This document shows, piece after piece, positions 53,042 to 62,900 of a DNA stretch of 64,000 nt. A model generated the notes under the pieces. That model did not search any database and was not told where the DNA came from. It saw only the letters and a program-made list of their open reading frames with translations. The stretch's first letter is position 1, and every line of letters begins with the position of its first letter. The position numbers and the translations under genes are program-made. Source of the DNA: Phaseolus vulgaris (Eukaryota; Streptophyta; Magnoliopsida; Fabales; Fabaceae); contig NC_023749.2 in the NCBI RefSeq assembly GCF_000499845.2, positions 22,928,878 to 22,992,877 on the forward strand, given 5' to 3'.

Positions 53042-54549
53042 TCAGTCTTCGACGGGAACCACCTTCCCATCCACCACCTCGTTGTTTAAAGACACCATGC
53101 TGAGATCCAGATCGGGGAACAAGCATGCAAACTGTTCCCGTGCAGCAGCGAATCCAGCAGCCAGAATTTGGGCAGAACTCATGTTAAGGTCTTCAATATG
53201 CTTTTGGAGTCCTTCAGTTTGTTCCTTCAGCCCCTTATTCTGCTGCTCCAGCTCTTCGATTTGTTTCTTGAGTTTTTCGTTGATCTCTTGAGCGTGGAGA
53301 AGGTCTTCAGCAACCTTCTTGGATTCCGCTTGCACTTGGCCCAGTTCAGCAGTGATTTTCCCTTTCTCTTTGTTGGCCTCGGCAAGCTCAGCAATGGCGT
53401 CGTCCCTCGCCTTCTCCACCTTACCCAGGAAGATCTCCCGATCAGCAGACCTCTGCTCCAGTTTTTTCACCTTGGCGGCGTCAGTTTTTATCGAAGCTTC
53501 CAAGTCAGCCACCTTAACGCGATAAGGCACAATTTTGCTCTCTAGTTCGATCTTTTCTTGAGCCAGTTGTTGTACCTTACGGCGGAGTTCAGTGGCCTCC
53601 TTGCGCGCCAATCGGAGCTTGGTGCTCATCGCATCTTCTACTCGGGAGTGTTCAATCTCCGCGAGCGTCAGATTGAAGGACAACTTCTCCACCTCAACCT
53701 TCATGGTGCTGTTCTCAGTTTTAAGGTTGAAGAGGTCGTCCTGGAGCTTCCTGGTGGAGCTCTGCACCGCTCTAGTTATGATGGCGGGGATGTCTTCTGC
53801 TATCGTCTTTAGCTTAGCAGATAAAGGCTCCCACATCCTCGTGACCTCAAGAGGGAGGTTTGCAGCTTGGAGAGGCGCGGGGTGGGCCTGTTGTTGGTTT
53901 TCGTCGCCACCTTCTTTAGTTGGTTCTTCAGTAGGCGCTTCTGCTCGTGGTGGCGACGTCGGGGACTCGGTGATCAGAATCGGAGAGGTGTGGGCAACCT
54001 CATCCCCGATTGGAGCAACATCTGCGGCTGAGGCGTTGGAAGGAGGTCCCCCTCCAACTGATACATATGGCGTGGAGGCGCTTGGGGGGTCCTCCAAGAA
54101 ATTGTCTATGGCGGCCTCAACCGCGGGTGGTGCAGTTGCCAATGGAATGGCTTGGACTGGGGAAGCGGGAGCTGGTGGAGATGGCATTGTTGGAGGTGGA
54201 GCAGGCGTGGATGGCGGTGTTGAGGTTGGAAGAGGGGGTGGGGCAGGTGGTGAAGAAGGTGCCACCCTCTTCCTCTTTGTAACGAGGCCATCTTCAGTGG
54301 CCTCGTCGTCTTCCTCCTCCTCCTCGTGGACTACCTGGGGAGCTTTCCTCTTGGGCCTTTTGAGGACAAGTTTCTTTCGTTGAGTGGCGGGTTGGACATC
54401 GGAAGGAGCTGGGTCCTTGGGTGGCGATCGGCCCTGTGTGGCGGCGATCTCCACCATGGAATTTGGCACTGTTTGAGAGCCCGTTGCCAACCCATGGAGT
54501 CGGGCGAGCGTCCTTAATTCAGCAAGCTTGGCCTGGCCCAACATGTTAT
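53042..54549 (-). CDS. Antisense gene of element B, exon 2 (nuclear-signal and coiled-coil region), intact
   Basis: With exon 1 (54733-55675) it gives 2451 bases, an exact multiple of three, coding for 816 residues. From acceptor ATGCAG|AT it reads DNMLGQAKLAELRTLARLHG, KKLVLKRPKRKAP (basic), EEEEEDDEATED (acidic), KRKRVAPSSPPAP (basic), then a proline/alanine-rich stretch of about 150 residues. A coiled coil of about 230 residues follows (FNLTLAEIEHSRVEDAMSTK, EKIELESKIVPYRVKV, KKQIEELEQQNKGLKEQTEG), then PDLDLSMVSLNNEVVDGKVV PVED and the stop at 53042-53044. The role is unknown. The order acidic patch, basic patch, coiled coil suggests a nuclear protein that self-associates (inference). Confidence 0.8.
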
Positions 54550-54732
54550 CTGCATAAGAGCAAAAATGCATGGGTTAGTTCAAAGAGAAGATAAATGCAT
54601 AAGGCAGTATGCAACAGCAAAACAGATGAAGGGTGCAGAAAAATAAAACCAAAGTCTTGCGCACAACGCACAAGACGCCCAGAAACAGTTAACAAAAGCA
54701 AGTATTAAAGCAAGAAGCTTGAATGTTCTAAC
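54550..54732 (-). other. Predicted phase-1 intron of antisense gene (element B)
   Basis: Donor ATAG|GTTAG and acceptor ATGCAG|AT, 183 bases apart. Joining ATA G to AT AAC keeps frame. The same site and near-same length occur in B1 (10558-10739). Confidence 0.65.
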
Positions 54733-55675
54733 CTATTCGAATTTCGAGTTGGTCCTCGAAGAATTCGAAGCAGATCAGGGTGGTGGTGAGGAAGGTGATG
54801 TTGGCATCCGCCACACTCTTCCAAAAGAAGCAGAGATCCCTGTCCAATGCACCCATGCTATCAGGACTTCTGGGTCTCCTGAAGCAGCTCTTGGACTCTT
54901 TGCTCCCCTTGTTTACCCAGTACAAGGGGAAGCCGTCGAGTAGGGAAGTGTCCTTGTCGTTGGGGCGCACTTGGACAAACTTTTCCTTCCAATCTTTATA
55001 GGACTGCTGGAAGATGGAGAGGATTGATCTCCCAGCAATCCCATTTAAGCTAACCCACAGGTGGTCTCCTGGGTGCTTGGCTTCAAAGAGAAACAAAAAT
55101 ACATCTACGGATGCGGGCAACCCCAGATGATCGCACATCACTTGGAATGCTCGCACAAACGCCCTGCTGTTGGGGTGGAGCTGGGCGGCGGCAATGTTGA
55201 GCTCGGTGAGGAGCTCCCTCTCGAAACGTGTAAAGGGAAACCTGAGTTTCACCTTCTTGAATAGCGTTGTGTAGACGAAGCAGAAGGTCCCGTCATTGCT
55301 CGCCTTATCGTCGGCACAAACGGGCAGATTGGGGGGGCAAGGTAGCACTGTCATCTTCTCATCGTGCTCCTTGTGGAATGATTGATGAAGTTCATCCCCC
55401 TTCTTCAACCGCAAAACTACCCCCGCAGTGTTCACAGAAGATGTTTCCCTCAGCAGGGTCGAGTTGGCCCAGGGATACAATTTTTTGAAGTCTGGTGTGG
55501 GGACGGAGGCTCCTCCGGTGATAGGTGGAGTCGCCTGGGCCAGATTAGGGCGGGAAGACGCAGGCCTCTCAGCCTGGGAAGATGAAGCGCCACGAACTCG
55601 TGATGGGTCGTGTGCTTGTGAAGAGGGGTTTCGTGATGAAGGAGGAGGATTCGGGGTGATCTTTGTGCGAGCCAT
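54733..55675 (-). CDS. Antisense gene of element B, exon 1 (Transposase_28-like domain), intact
   Basis: The start is the ATG at 55673-55675 (MARTKITPNPPPSSRNPSSQ), matched by all sister copies; the more upstream in-frame ATG at 55741 lies in the leader. A proline-rich leader of about 95 residues precedes the domain: DFKKLYPWANSTLLRETSS, FHKEHDEKMTVLPCPPN, VCADDKASNDGTFCFVYTTL, LRFPFTRFERELLTELN, AAQLHPNSRAFVRAFQVMC, VDVFLFLFEAKHPGDHLWVS, GIAGRSILSIFQQSYKDW, FPLYWVNKGSKESKSCF. No lesion is seen. It ends at phase 1 (CGA ATA G). The domain name comes from its presence in gypsy elements, not from a known activity. Confidence 0.82.
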
Positions 55676-56221
55676 TGTTGCAGCTGCAAAGGAAGAAGAA
55701 AAGGAAAAATGGTCAGGGGTCACAGAGGCTGACTCGATCATGGAAGAAAGGTGAAAAACGAACGAACGTAGGTTCGTTGCGACGATTGACGAAGCCCTAA
55801 GTTACGTAGAAGGAGAAATGGAAAAAGCAACCCACAATGTATGCACCAGACAGTTACAGGATGATGCGAATCGATTAAAATGCAGGAAAAACCAGCAGAA
55901 GAAGGAAAGGAAGTACCTTTTTATGATCAGAAAGGCGATGAAGAATGTTGGTGATTCAGAGAGTTGAAGAACGTCGAGAGCTTTTCCGCAGAAGAAGGTT
56001 GAAGCGTTTGTGAATACGAGGAAAAGTGATGGAACAGTGTGGAGTGAAAATGGGTTAAGGGTTTTTCGAAATGGGTTTGGGAAGCGCAAACGGTAACTGA
56101 AGGTAACCGTTGATAAAGCCACGTGTCGAGCGATGGGTGAGGGGTTTGGTGGAGCGTCAGAGAAGCAGAAAGTACAACCGCTTGGAATTCTGCGTCAGTG
56201 CCACGTAGACTGGGGGGCTTG
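55676..56221. promoter_or_regulatory. Spacer and polypurine tract of element B, hairpin deleted
   Basis: GCCACGTGTCGAG near 56119 and GCCACGTAG near 56200 are present. Compared with B1, about 60 bases are missing just before the tract, including the whole AGTCTT...AAG part of the hairpin, leaving ACTGGGGGGCTTG next to the LTR. No gene is seen. Confidence 0.5.
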
Positions 56222-57034
56222 TGTACCGTCCTGGTAGTCGGAAGTGATGACGTGGCACCAAGCTACAGTGTAGGAGTGTTGACAAGGCGCCAGGTTGACA
56301 GAAGGGGAGGAAGTCGGGGGCTCGTGAAGTCGCCAGTTGTTAAGTTGGCGTGTTCCGATCTTCAGCATACCAGGCGATCGCCCAGTAGAAGGTGAAGTCG
56401 CCAGATGTAAACTCAGGCGACCAAGCGGTTGGAGATCGCCAGGGCAAGCACATCGCCGGAGATGAAGGTGAAGCAGATTATGAAGGCGGCCGGCGAGACC
56501 ACATGGAAGGTGTACGAAGGCACCCTAACTCGCCAGTTCCAGTAGAGATCGCACTCCCAAGTTAGCTATGCACTAGGCAGTACCATGCGTAAATAACTTA
56601 GCCAAAAAGAGAGTCAGAAGCAGCGCCCAAGTCAAGGAGGCTCCAGATGATGGCACGTGTACGACTGGATGCGAGCCACATGTCCAAGTCTGTAACTGCC
56701 AGGAGAGAGAAAGTAACCAGGTATATAAGAGTTCTCAACGAACTTTCTGAGGTACGCACGTTCAGATTACACTCTTTACGCTTGCGAGTTCTAGAGCTTA
56801 CTGTGAGAGAGAACATTGCACGGTTCCTTGAGATTTCTTGAGTGTTCTTGCTCTTAGTATTTGGTGGTTCCGTCACTGACTTGGGCGTTGGAGTGCGATC
56901 GGCCGCAGCGGCGCCGCTCTGTTCTTTTGCAGGTTCTTGAGGTGGATCTCGGAGAAGGACGGAGGTTTGAAGCGGTGCACACGTCGATCCTTTGACGAGG
57001 CAGGTTCCAACGTTCTGGTCAACAGGCAGGATCA
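56222..57034 (+). repeat. 3' LTR of element B
   Basis: The 813 bases run from TGTACCGTCCTGGTAGTCGG to GGCAGGATCA. TATATAA lies at 56722-56728 and ACTTGGGCGTTGGAGTGC near 56878. It is followed by host element A2. There is no matching 5' LTR. Confidence 0.9.
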
Positions 57035-57630
57035 AAACCCAAAAAGGAGGAGAAGAGAACGGAGAAGAATGGAGGAGCGAAAGGATGTAGAAACGCATAA
57101 ACATAAACAGTCCCAGGCAGTTCAATACACAGCGATGCAATGCGACGAAGAAGAAGAGTAATGGAGATGGAAAAATCATACCTTTTAATGTCGAAGTGTG
57201 GAAGGAATGGAAGCACGAAGGAAAGAGCAGAGATCACAGAGAAAGAGCTCGAAGGCGATGAACAGTGCGGAAATGCAGAGAGAATGGATGAAACAGTGGT
57301 TTGAGCGCGGGGTTTTAGGTAATTTAAACGTTACATTTGCAACCCAAGAGGCGCTAATTAGGGACCGTGTGATCGAGCCGCGTGTCAAAGGATTAAGCGC
57401 TCAAGGGGAGCGAAAGGGACTTCAGAGGCTGACCGTGTGATGAGCCACGTGGCACTTGATTAAGCGTGGCCCCAAAAGGTGTTACCTTCCCCGTTTCAGA
57501 GGATGTCCAATCAGCCATTAAGGGCACCCCAATGGTTCAGAGAATGTCGCGTCAATGGCTCGAGAAGCGTCACGTCAGCAAAGAATGACACGTCACCAGG
57601 GTGACACGTGGATGGCGTGGGCGAGACCTT
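57035..57630. promoter_or_regulatory. A2 spacer upstream of the antisense module, displaced by element B
   Basis: Homologous to 3715-4301 of A1: no gene, but GAGCCACGTGGCAC near 57446, GTCACGTCAGC near 57570, GACACGTCACC near 57587 and GACACGTGG near 57603. It is separated from the antisense start at 47107 by the nested element. Confidence 0.45.
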
Positions 57631-57677
57631 AGTCTTTGCGCTGAAGACAAGTCTTCAGCTTAAGACTGGGGGGCCTG
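57631..57677 (+). promoter_or_regulatory. Hairpin and polypurine tract of A2
   Basis: The outer pair AGTCTT (57631-57636) / AAGACT (57662-57667) encloses a perfect eight-base pair CTGAAGAC-AA-GTCTTCAG (57641-57658). Then GGGGGGCCTG meets the LTR tip. Confidence 0.72.
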
Positions 57678-58867
57678 TGTACCGTCCCGTATCCGGGCGT
57701 TGACAAAGTCAAGGTCAAAGTCAACGTCGACGTCAAAGTCAACATAAGGCGTCGCCTAGGTGAGGAGACGCCAAGTGCAAGCGTCGCCGAGAGGAGGCGT
57801 CGCCAAGGTAAGGCGTCGCCTAGGTGTTGGCCTCGCCAAGCCAAGACGTCGCCCAGCTAGGGCGTCTCCAAGGCCAAGTGTCACAAAAGCAAGGCAATCA
57901 CAGTGTCGCTCCCCGATACCCATGGGTAGGAAAGACCATGGAGGGAGCGACGCCGTGGGACGGCCTCAAATCCCGATAATCCGGGGTAGTAATAAAGAAA
58001 AGAGAAAGGTGGCTTCAAGGCCATAGTAATAGCGCCAGTGTAGAGCAACCTGACTCGTGAAGTGCCCCTGCCACCCCAGAGACGCCCTTGGGATAGATAC
58101 GACTCATGAGGAGGGTCACGCCCAGGGTAGCCAGGTGCGGGGTACGAGGGGAAGGTAGATACGCTCTCGTAGTGAGTGACCAGATGTTTGGGGGCATGAG
58201 TTGGCACCCAAAAAGTCACCCCTTGCGCAGATGCAGTCCCAGGTAGGAGGACTCACACGAGGAAATACCCCCAGATGGGGTCACGGCGCTGTGAGGCCCT
58301 CCACGTATACAGCAGCCATGTCAGAATAGAAACGCCATTTTGTCAGGTACAAGGTAATTAAAGTTATTTAATATAGTTTTCGTTTCGAGCGTTTAAGGTA
58401 CTATAAATGCTCCCAAGCGGTTTAAACGTCTTAAATGCGCTGAAAGTTTTATAATTAAATGCGCTTTAAGGCGCTTTGAATGAGGGAGTAGCTTAAATAG
58501 CGCCTCGAATGTTGGAAACGGGGTTCGAACTTTTGGCAGACTTTCCCAAAGCACACTCTAGTTGCTTGCTCGAGTCTTGAGATTACGGACAAGGGACTAG
58601 AGAGAGAGGTTGTTTGCCAGAGGGAGAAAATAGACACTAGAGACAGTTTCTTTTTACCACCTTCAGAGTGCCATTCACGGTGCTCCGATACGGAGGTGCA
58701 TAGTTTTGGTGTTTCTTGCTAGCTGACTTGAGCGTCGGAGTGCAAACGGCCGCTAGGACGCCCTTTTGTCCTTCTTTGCAGGAATCCACAGGTAGCCAGT
58801 GGGAAGGAGTCCATAGCTGACGGGTGAGGTTGCGCACAAAGACGTCCCAGGTCAACCGGCCGGAACA
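57678..58867 (+). repeat. 3' LTR of element A2
   Basis: The 1190 bases run from TGTACCGTCCCGTATCCGGG to CCGGCCGGAACA and are followed by the duplication GTTGT. It is nearly the same as the 5' LTR except for point changes and the shorter GGCGTCGCC array. TATAAAT lies at 58402-58408. Confidence 0.93.
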
Positions 58868-58872
58868 GTTGT

Positions 58873-59500
58873 TATCGTTGTAGTCGTTCTCTACTACACT
58901 TTTTGAAAGGGAAAAAAAAAAGAGTGTATAAAATGTTGGATTTGGTAGAAAATTCATTCTGAAAAGTTTTTTCTGAAATTCTGTTTTCAAAACTTTTTAT
59001 ATATTATAAAAAATTTGTTCCAGAAAGAAGTAGGTCATATATTCTGAAAAGCTTATTTGGAAAAAATTATTTCACAAAATTTATTTTGAAATGCATTTCA
59101 TATTTTGAGAAAGCATCTTTTGAAAATTTTGTTCAAAAAATTCGGTAAAACTTGTTTTTAAAGATTTCCATAAAAAATAATCTAAATGTCACCTTTATGA
59201 AAGGTAAACTAGTCATTTTAAAAGATGAGTGCAGTAAGAAATTGTGGGGTGCAGGAAGAAAATACATATTTTTGGTAGAAATGAGGCTATATTTTAAGGG
59301 CTTATATGTGTGGGTCAAAACCAAAGAAATCGTGTCACACTTTTACCTCTCCATTTGCATATTATTCCTATACCGTAAAATTAAGAAAGAAGCTAAAATA
59401 TAAATTGTAAGAGGAAGACGAGCTTGGAATACCCAATTGGTTCTCCCTCTCTAATCAAATCGACAAAGAGTATATTTAGGAAATAAATAAATAAATAAAC
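58873..59500. other. AT-rich flank between elements A2 and A3
   Basis: No gene, RNA or clear repeat is recognised. The frame 59152-59403 has no coding character. It is likely older intergenic sequence that continues from 38354 across the A2 insertion. Confidence 0.4.
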
Positions 59501-60745
59501 TGTACCGTCCCGTATCCGGGCGTTGACAAAGTCAAGGTCAAAGTCAACATCTGGACTCAAAGTCAACATCTGGACTCAAAGCCAACATAAGGCGTCGCCT
59601 AGGTGAAGAAACGCCAAGTGCCAGCGTCGCCACGAGGAAGCGTCGCCAAGGCAGCGAGGAAGCGTCGCCAAGGCAGCGCGTCGCCAAGGTGAAGGCGTCG
59701 CCCAACCAGGGCGTCGCCAAGATTAAATATCACTAAGGCAAGGCAATCAAAGTGTGGTTCCCCGATACCCATGGGTAGGAAAGACCATGGAGGGAGCGAC
59801 GCCGTGGGAAGGCTTCAGGTCCCGATAAATCCGGGGTAGTGATAAAGAGAAGAGAAAGGTGGCTTCAAGGCCATAGTGGTAGCACCGGTGTAGGGCAGCC
59901 TGACTCGTGAAGTACCCCTGTCGCCCCTGAGACGCCTTTGGGACAGATACGACTCAAGAGGAGGGTCACGCCCAGGGTAGCCAGGCGCAGGGTACGAGAG
60001 GAAGGCAGATACGCTTTCAAAGTGAGTGACTAGACAATTGGGGGCATGAGTTGGCACCCAAAAAGTCACCCCTTGCGCAGTAGCACTCCCAAGCAGGAGG
60101 ACTCACACGAAGAAACGTCCCCAGATGGGGTCATGGCGTTGTGAGCCCTCCACGTGTACAGCAGCCAGGTCAGAATAGAAACACCATTTAGCCAGGTACC
60201 AGGTAATTAAAGTCATTTAATACAGTTTCCGTTTCGAGCGTTTAAGGTACTATAAAGGCTCCCAAGCGTTTCAACGTCTTAAATGCGCTATGTTTTATAA
60301 TTAAATGCGCCAATTAAATGCGCTACGTTTTATAATTAAATGCGCTTTAAGGCGCTTTGAATGTGGGAGTAGCTTAAATAGCGCCTTGAATGTTGGAAAC
60401 GGGGTTCGAACTTTTGGCAAATTTTCCAGAAACTCTCTAGTTGCTTGTTGGAGCCTTGAGGTTACGGACAAGGGACTGGGGAAAGATCTTTGCCAGGAGG
60501 TGAAAATAGACACTAGATACAATTTCCTTTTTACCACCTTTAGAGTGCTATACGCGGTGCTCCGATACGGAGGTGCATAGTTTTTGGTGTTTCTTACTGG
60601 CTGACTTGAGCGTCGGAGTGCAAATGGCCGCTAGGGCACACTTTTTCCCTTCTTTGCAGGAATCCACAGGTAACCAGTGGGAAGGAGTCCCTAGCTGACG
60701 GTTGAGGTCGTGCAAATAGACGTCCCAGGTCAATCGAACGGAACA
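59501..60745 (+). repeat. 5' LTR of element A3
   Basis: The 1245 bases run from TGTACCGTCCCGTATCCGGG to TCGAACGGAACA. TATAAA lies at 60251-60256, the block ACTTGAGCGTCGGAGTGC near 60605, and a duplicated CAATTAAATGCGCTACG-like bit near 60310. The 3' LTR lies beyond the window. Confidence 0.92.
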
Positions 60746-60766
60746 TTTGGCGCCCACCGTGGGGCC
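60746..60766 (+). promoter_or_regulatory. Primer-binding site of element A3
   Basis: TT then TGGCGCCCACCGTGGGGCC immediately after the LTR. The tRNA is not assigned. Confidence 0.85.
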
Positions 60767-60841
60767 AATATAAAACATTGGTCCCATCGCAAGGTGGAAA
60801 GGATCTATCAGGTCACGATAACATTGATAAAACAGTGAAGA

Positions 60842-62900
60842 ATGGCCACCACTAGACGAACTACCGCACGCGCTGCGCCAGAAGAACTATCCATGCAGCA
60901 GGTCCTGGAGATAATACGGGGGCTGCAAGATGATATGGCGGAGTCAAAGTTGGAACAGGAACGCATGCAAGCGGATCTCGAAGCCTCGCATGTGAGGAAC
61001 GAAGAGCTCCATCGTCTAAATGAGAAGTTGCGCCGGGGCTTGCGGAATAATCGGGGGCAACGCGAACATGACGAGATGGAGAACCTCTCCCTGCCAAGGG
61101 AGTTTTCCACTCCCTTCTCGCAGGAGATTCTAGATGCAGTGAGCCCCAACACATTCGCAGGGCCCAAGGTGATCTTCACCGGGATGGAGGATCCTGAGGC
61201 GCACCTCTCTGTATTTCACACACAGATGGTCCTGGTAGACGGCCATATCACCTCCTTCCGACAACTGTCGCGGTTGTTCAGGGAACAATACCTAGCAAAC
61301 AAGGCCCCGCCGCTGGTTTCCTACGATCTATTTGATGTGAAACAGTATCAAGGGGAAACCTTAAAGGAATACATTAACCGCTTCGGGGCCCAGGTAGTAA
61401 CGGTTGGTACGACAGAGGAGCCCATGATCGTGTACGCGTTCGTGAAAGGTGTATGCCCCAGCCCTTTTGGCGAGTCCATCATTCGCAACCGCCCAAGGAC
61501 TTTCGCTGAAATACGTCGTCGGGCGGTGGAACATATCGCTTCTGAGGGAGAGGTGTGTGAGAAGCGCACCAGCGTCGTGCCCTCACGCCCGAGAGGACCG
61601 ACGTGAACTCAGCCCGTTAGGGTCAATGAGACCACGACGGGAAGGAAGAAAGCAGAGGGGAGACGCCCCTACGAGGCCAAAAAGCCCCAGCCTCGGGGTC
61701 CAACAGGAGGCGATCGCCCGGCCAGAGAGAGGGCGAGGCCGGCGAGATACAATTTTGTGGTGGGATTGAAGGACCTGATCGCCGTGCCTAATATAGCCGA
61801 GAAGTTGAGGCGACCGGCGAAGTCTGATAAGGTGTTAGGGCCTCGGAAAGACTCTTGGTGCGAGTTCCACAAGGCTTTCGGTCACCACATTGATAACTGC
61901 CTGTCGTTGGGTTACCAGCTAGATGAGCTGGTGAGAACCGGGTTTTTGAAGGATTATGTCACGGAACCCGCCACGACCGCTGCCCTGTCGCTGCCAGCGG
62001 AAGAACAAGCATATGAGACGCCGGTTCTCGGCGAAGTCCATACCATAGCTGGAGGTTTTTCCGGCGGAGGGCCCACCGCCTCCCAGCGAAAGAAATACGC
62101 GAGGGGGGTCAACTCAATCGAAGAAAGGATCTCGGGTGAGCCGTGGGAATCGGACCTCGTGTTCACGAGAGGGGATCTTCATGACGTGGTGCCGCATGAC
62201 AATGACCCCGTGGTCATTTCGGTTGTCACAGCTGGAAGAAAGGTGCACAGAGTTCTTGTCGATCAGGGGAGTTCAGCAGACGTCATGTTCTGGTCGACAT
62301 TCAACAAGTTACGGTTGTCTCCCGACCTTTTGAGGCCCTACACGGGGTGTCTGTATGGGTTCGCGGATAACCAGGTGGAAGTTCGAGGCTACCTGGAGTT
62401 GAGGACTACGTTCACGGATGGAGAGGCCTCGCGTACCGAAAGCATCCGGTACTTGGTCGTGAACGCCAACTCCGCCTACAACATCTTGTTGGGCAGACCG
62501 GCGTTGAACAGGCTGAACGCAGTAGCCTCCACGCGCCATATGAAGATGAAGCTGTCGGACCTCAGCGGTAAGGTGATAGTTATCAAGTCGGATCAGGAGG
62601 AGGCACGGAAGTGTTATGAAAATAGCCTGAAAACGAAGAAAAGCGTGTTCATGGTGTTTGAGCGCCCGCGCAGCGTTGACACGTCGATGACTGAGGCGAC
62701 GCCCGCCGGGACAACGCCTAACGAGGCCACACCCGTGAGGGCGATGCCCGAGGTAGATACGCACATGGAGGAGGGACCTGACGATACGGCGCCTGTGGAA
62801 GAGGCGGCGCCCGTTCAGGATGATAGTTGGGAGCAACCGGCGACTAACGCCGTGGAGAGGGAGATTGGTGGCAAAACGTTTAAGTTAGGGCGTTTGTTGA
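60842..62900 (+). pseudogene. Element A3 gag and protease, one early stop
   Basis: Starts at the ATG at 60842 (MATTRRTTARAAPEELSMQQ). An N-terminal helical part is followed by EILDAVSPNTFAGPKVIFTG and DGHITSFRQLSRLFREQYL (about 100 bases of the gag core present in A2 are missing before this), then FAEIRRRAVEHIASEGEV. TGA at 61604-61606 stops it, and the frame then continues through SWCEFHKAFGHHIDNC and the protease (DVVPHDNDPVVISVVTAGRK, LVDQGSSADVMFW near 62260, YNILLGRPALNRLNAV). A threonine/proline/glutamate-rich linker with GGCGACGCC-type codons (TEATPAGTTPNEATPVRAMP) leads to RT. Confidence 0.82.

Larger units (their letters stand above)
47209..57034 (+). mobile_element. Element B: 5'-truncated family-B element nested in A2
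   Basis: The left edge falls in gag, at CCCACACGA|AGTTTGTCATGG. The right edge is the LTR end GGCAGGATCA at 57034, followed by AAACCCAAAA of the A2 host. In A1 the uninterrupted host reads CCACCCACGCGAGAAAACCC (about 3701-3720), so almost no host bases are missing although the whole 5' LTR and gag start are. The internal parts are in far better state than those of A2. Confidence 0.85.
38360..58867 (+). mobile_element. Element A2: complete family-A insertion, internally deleted, with nested element B
   Basis: Flanked by GTTGT at 38355-38359 and 58868-58872. Parts: 5' LTR 38360-39580, primer site 39581-39601, gag, integrase, two antisense modules, nested element B (about 47209-57034), polypurine tract, 3' LTR 57678-58867. 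Protease, RT and both RNase H domains are missing. The two LTRs are very similar although gag, integrase and the antisense genes are badly broken. This fits a defective element moved by proteins from a relative. Confidence 0.9.

Noticed and set aside
53592..54383. 263-codon plus-strand frame, with a twin at 10906-11697 on the minus strand
   Set aside because: These are shadows of the proline/serine-rich and coiled-coil exon 2 on the other strand. The two are the same sequence in inverted copies, with no domain and low-complexity Gly/Ser/Ala translation.
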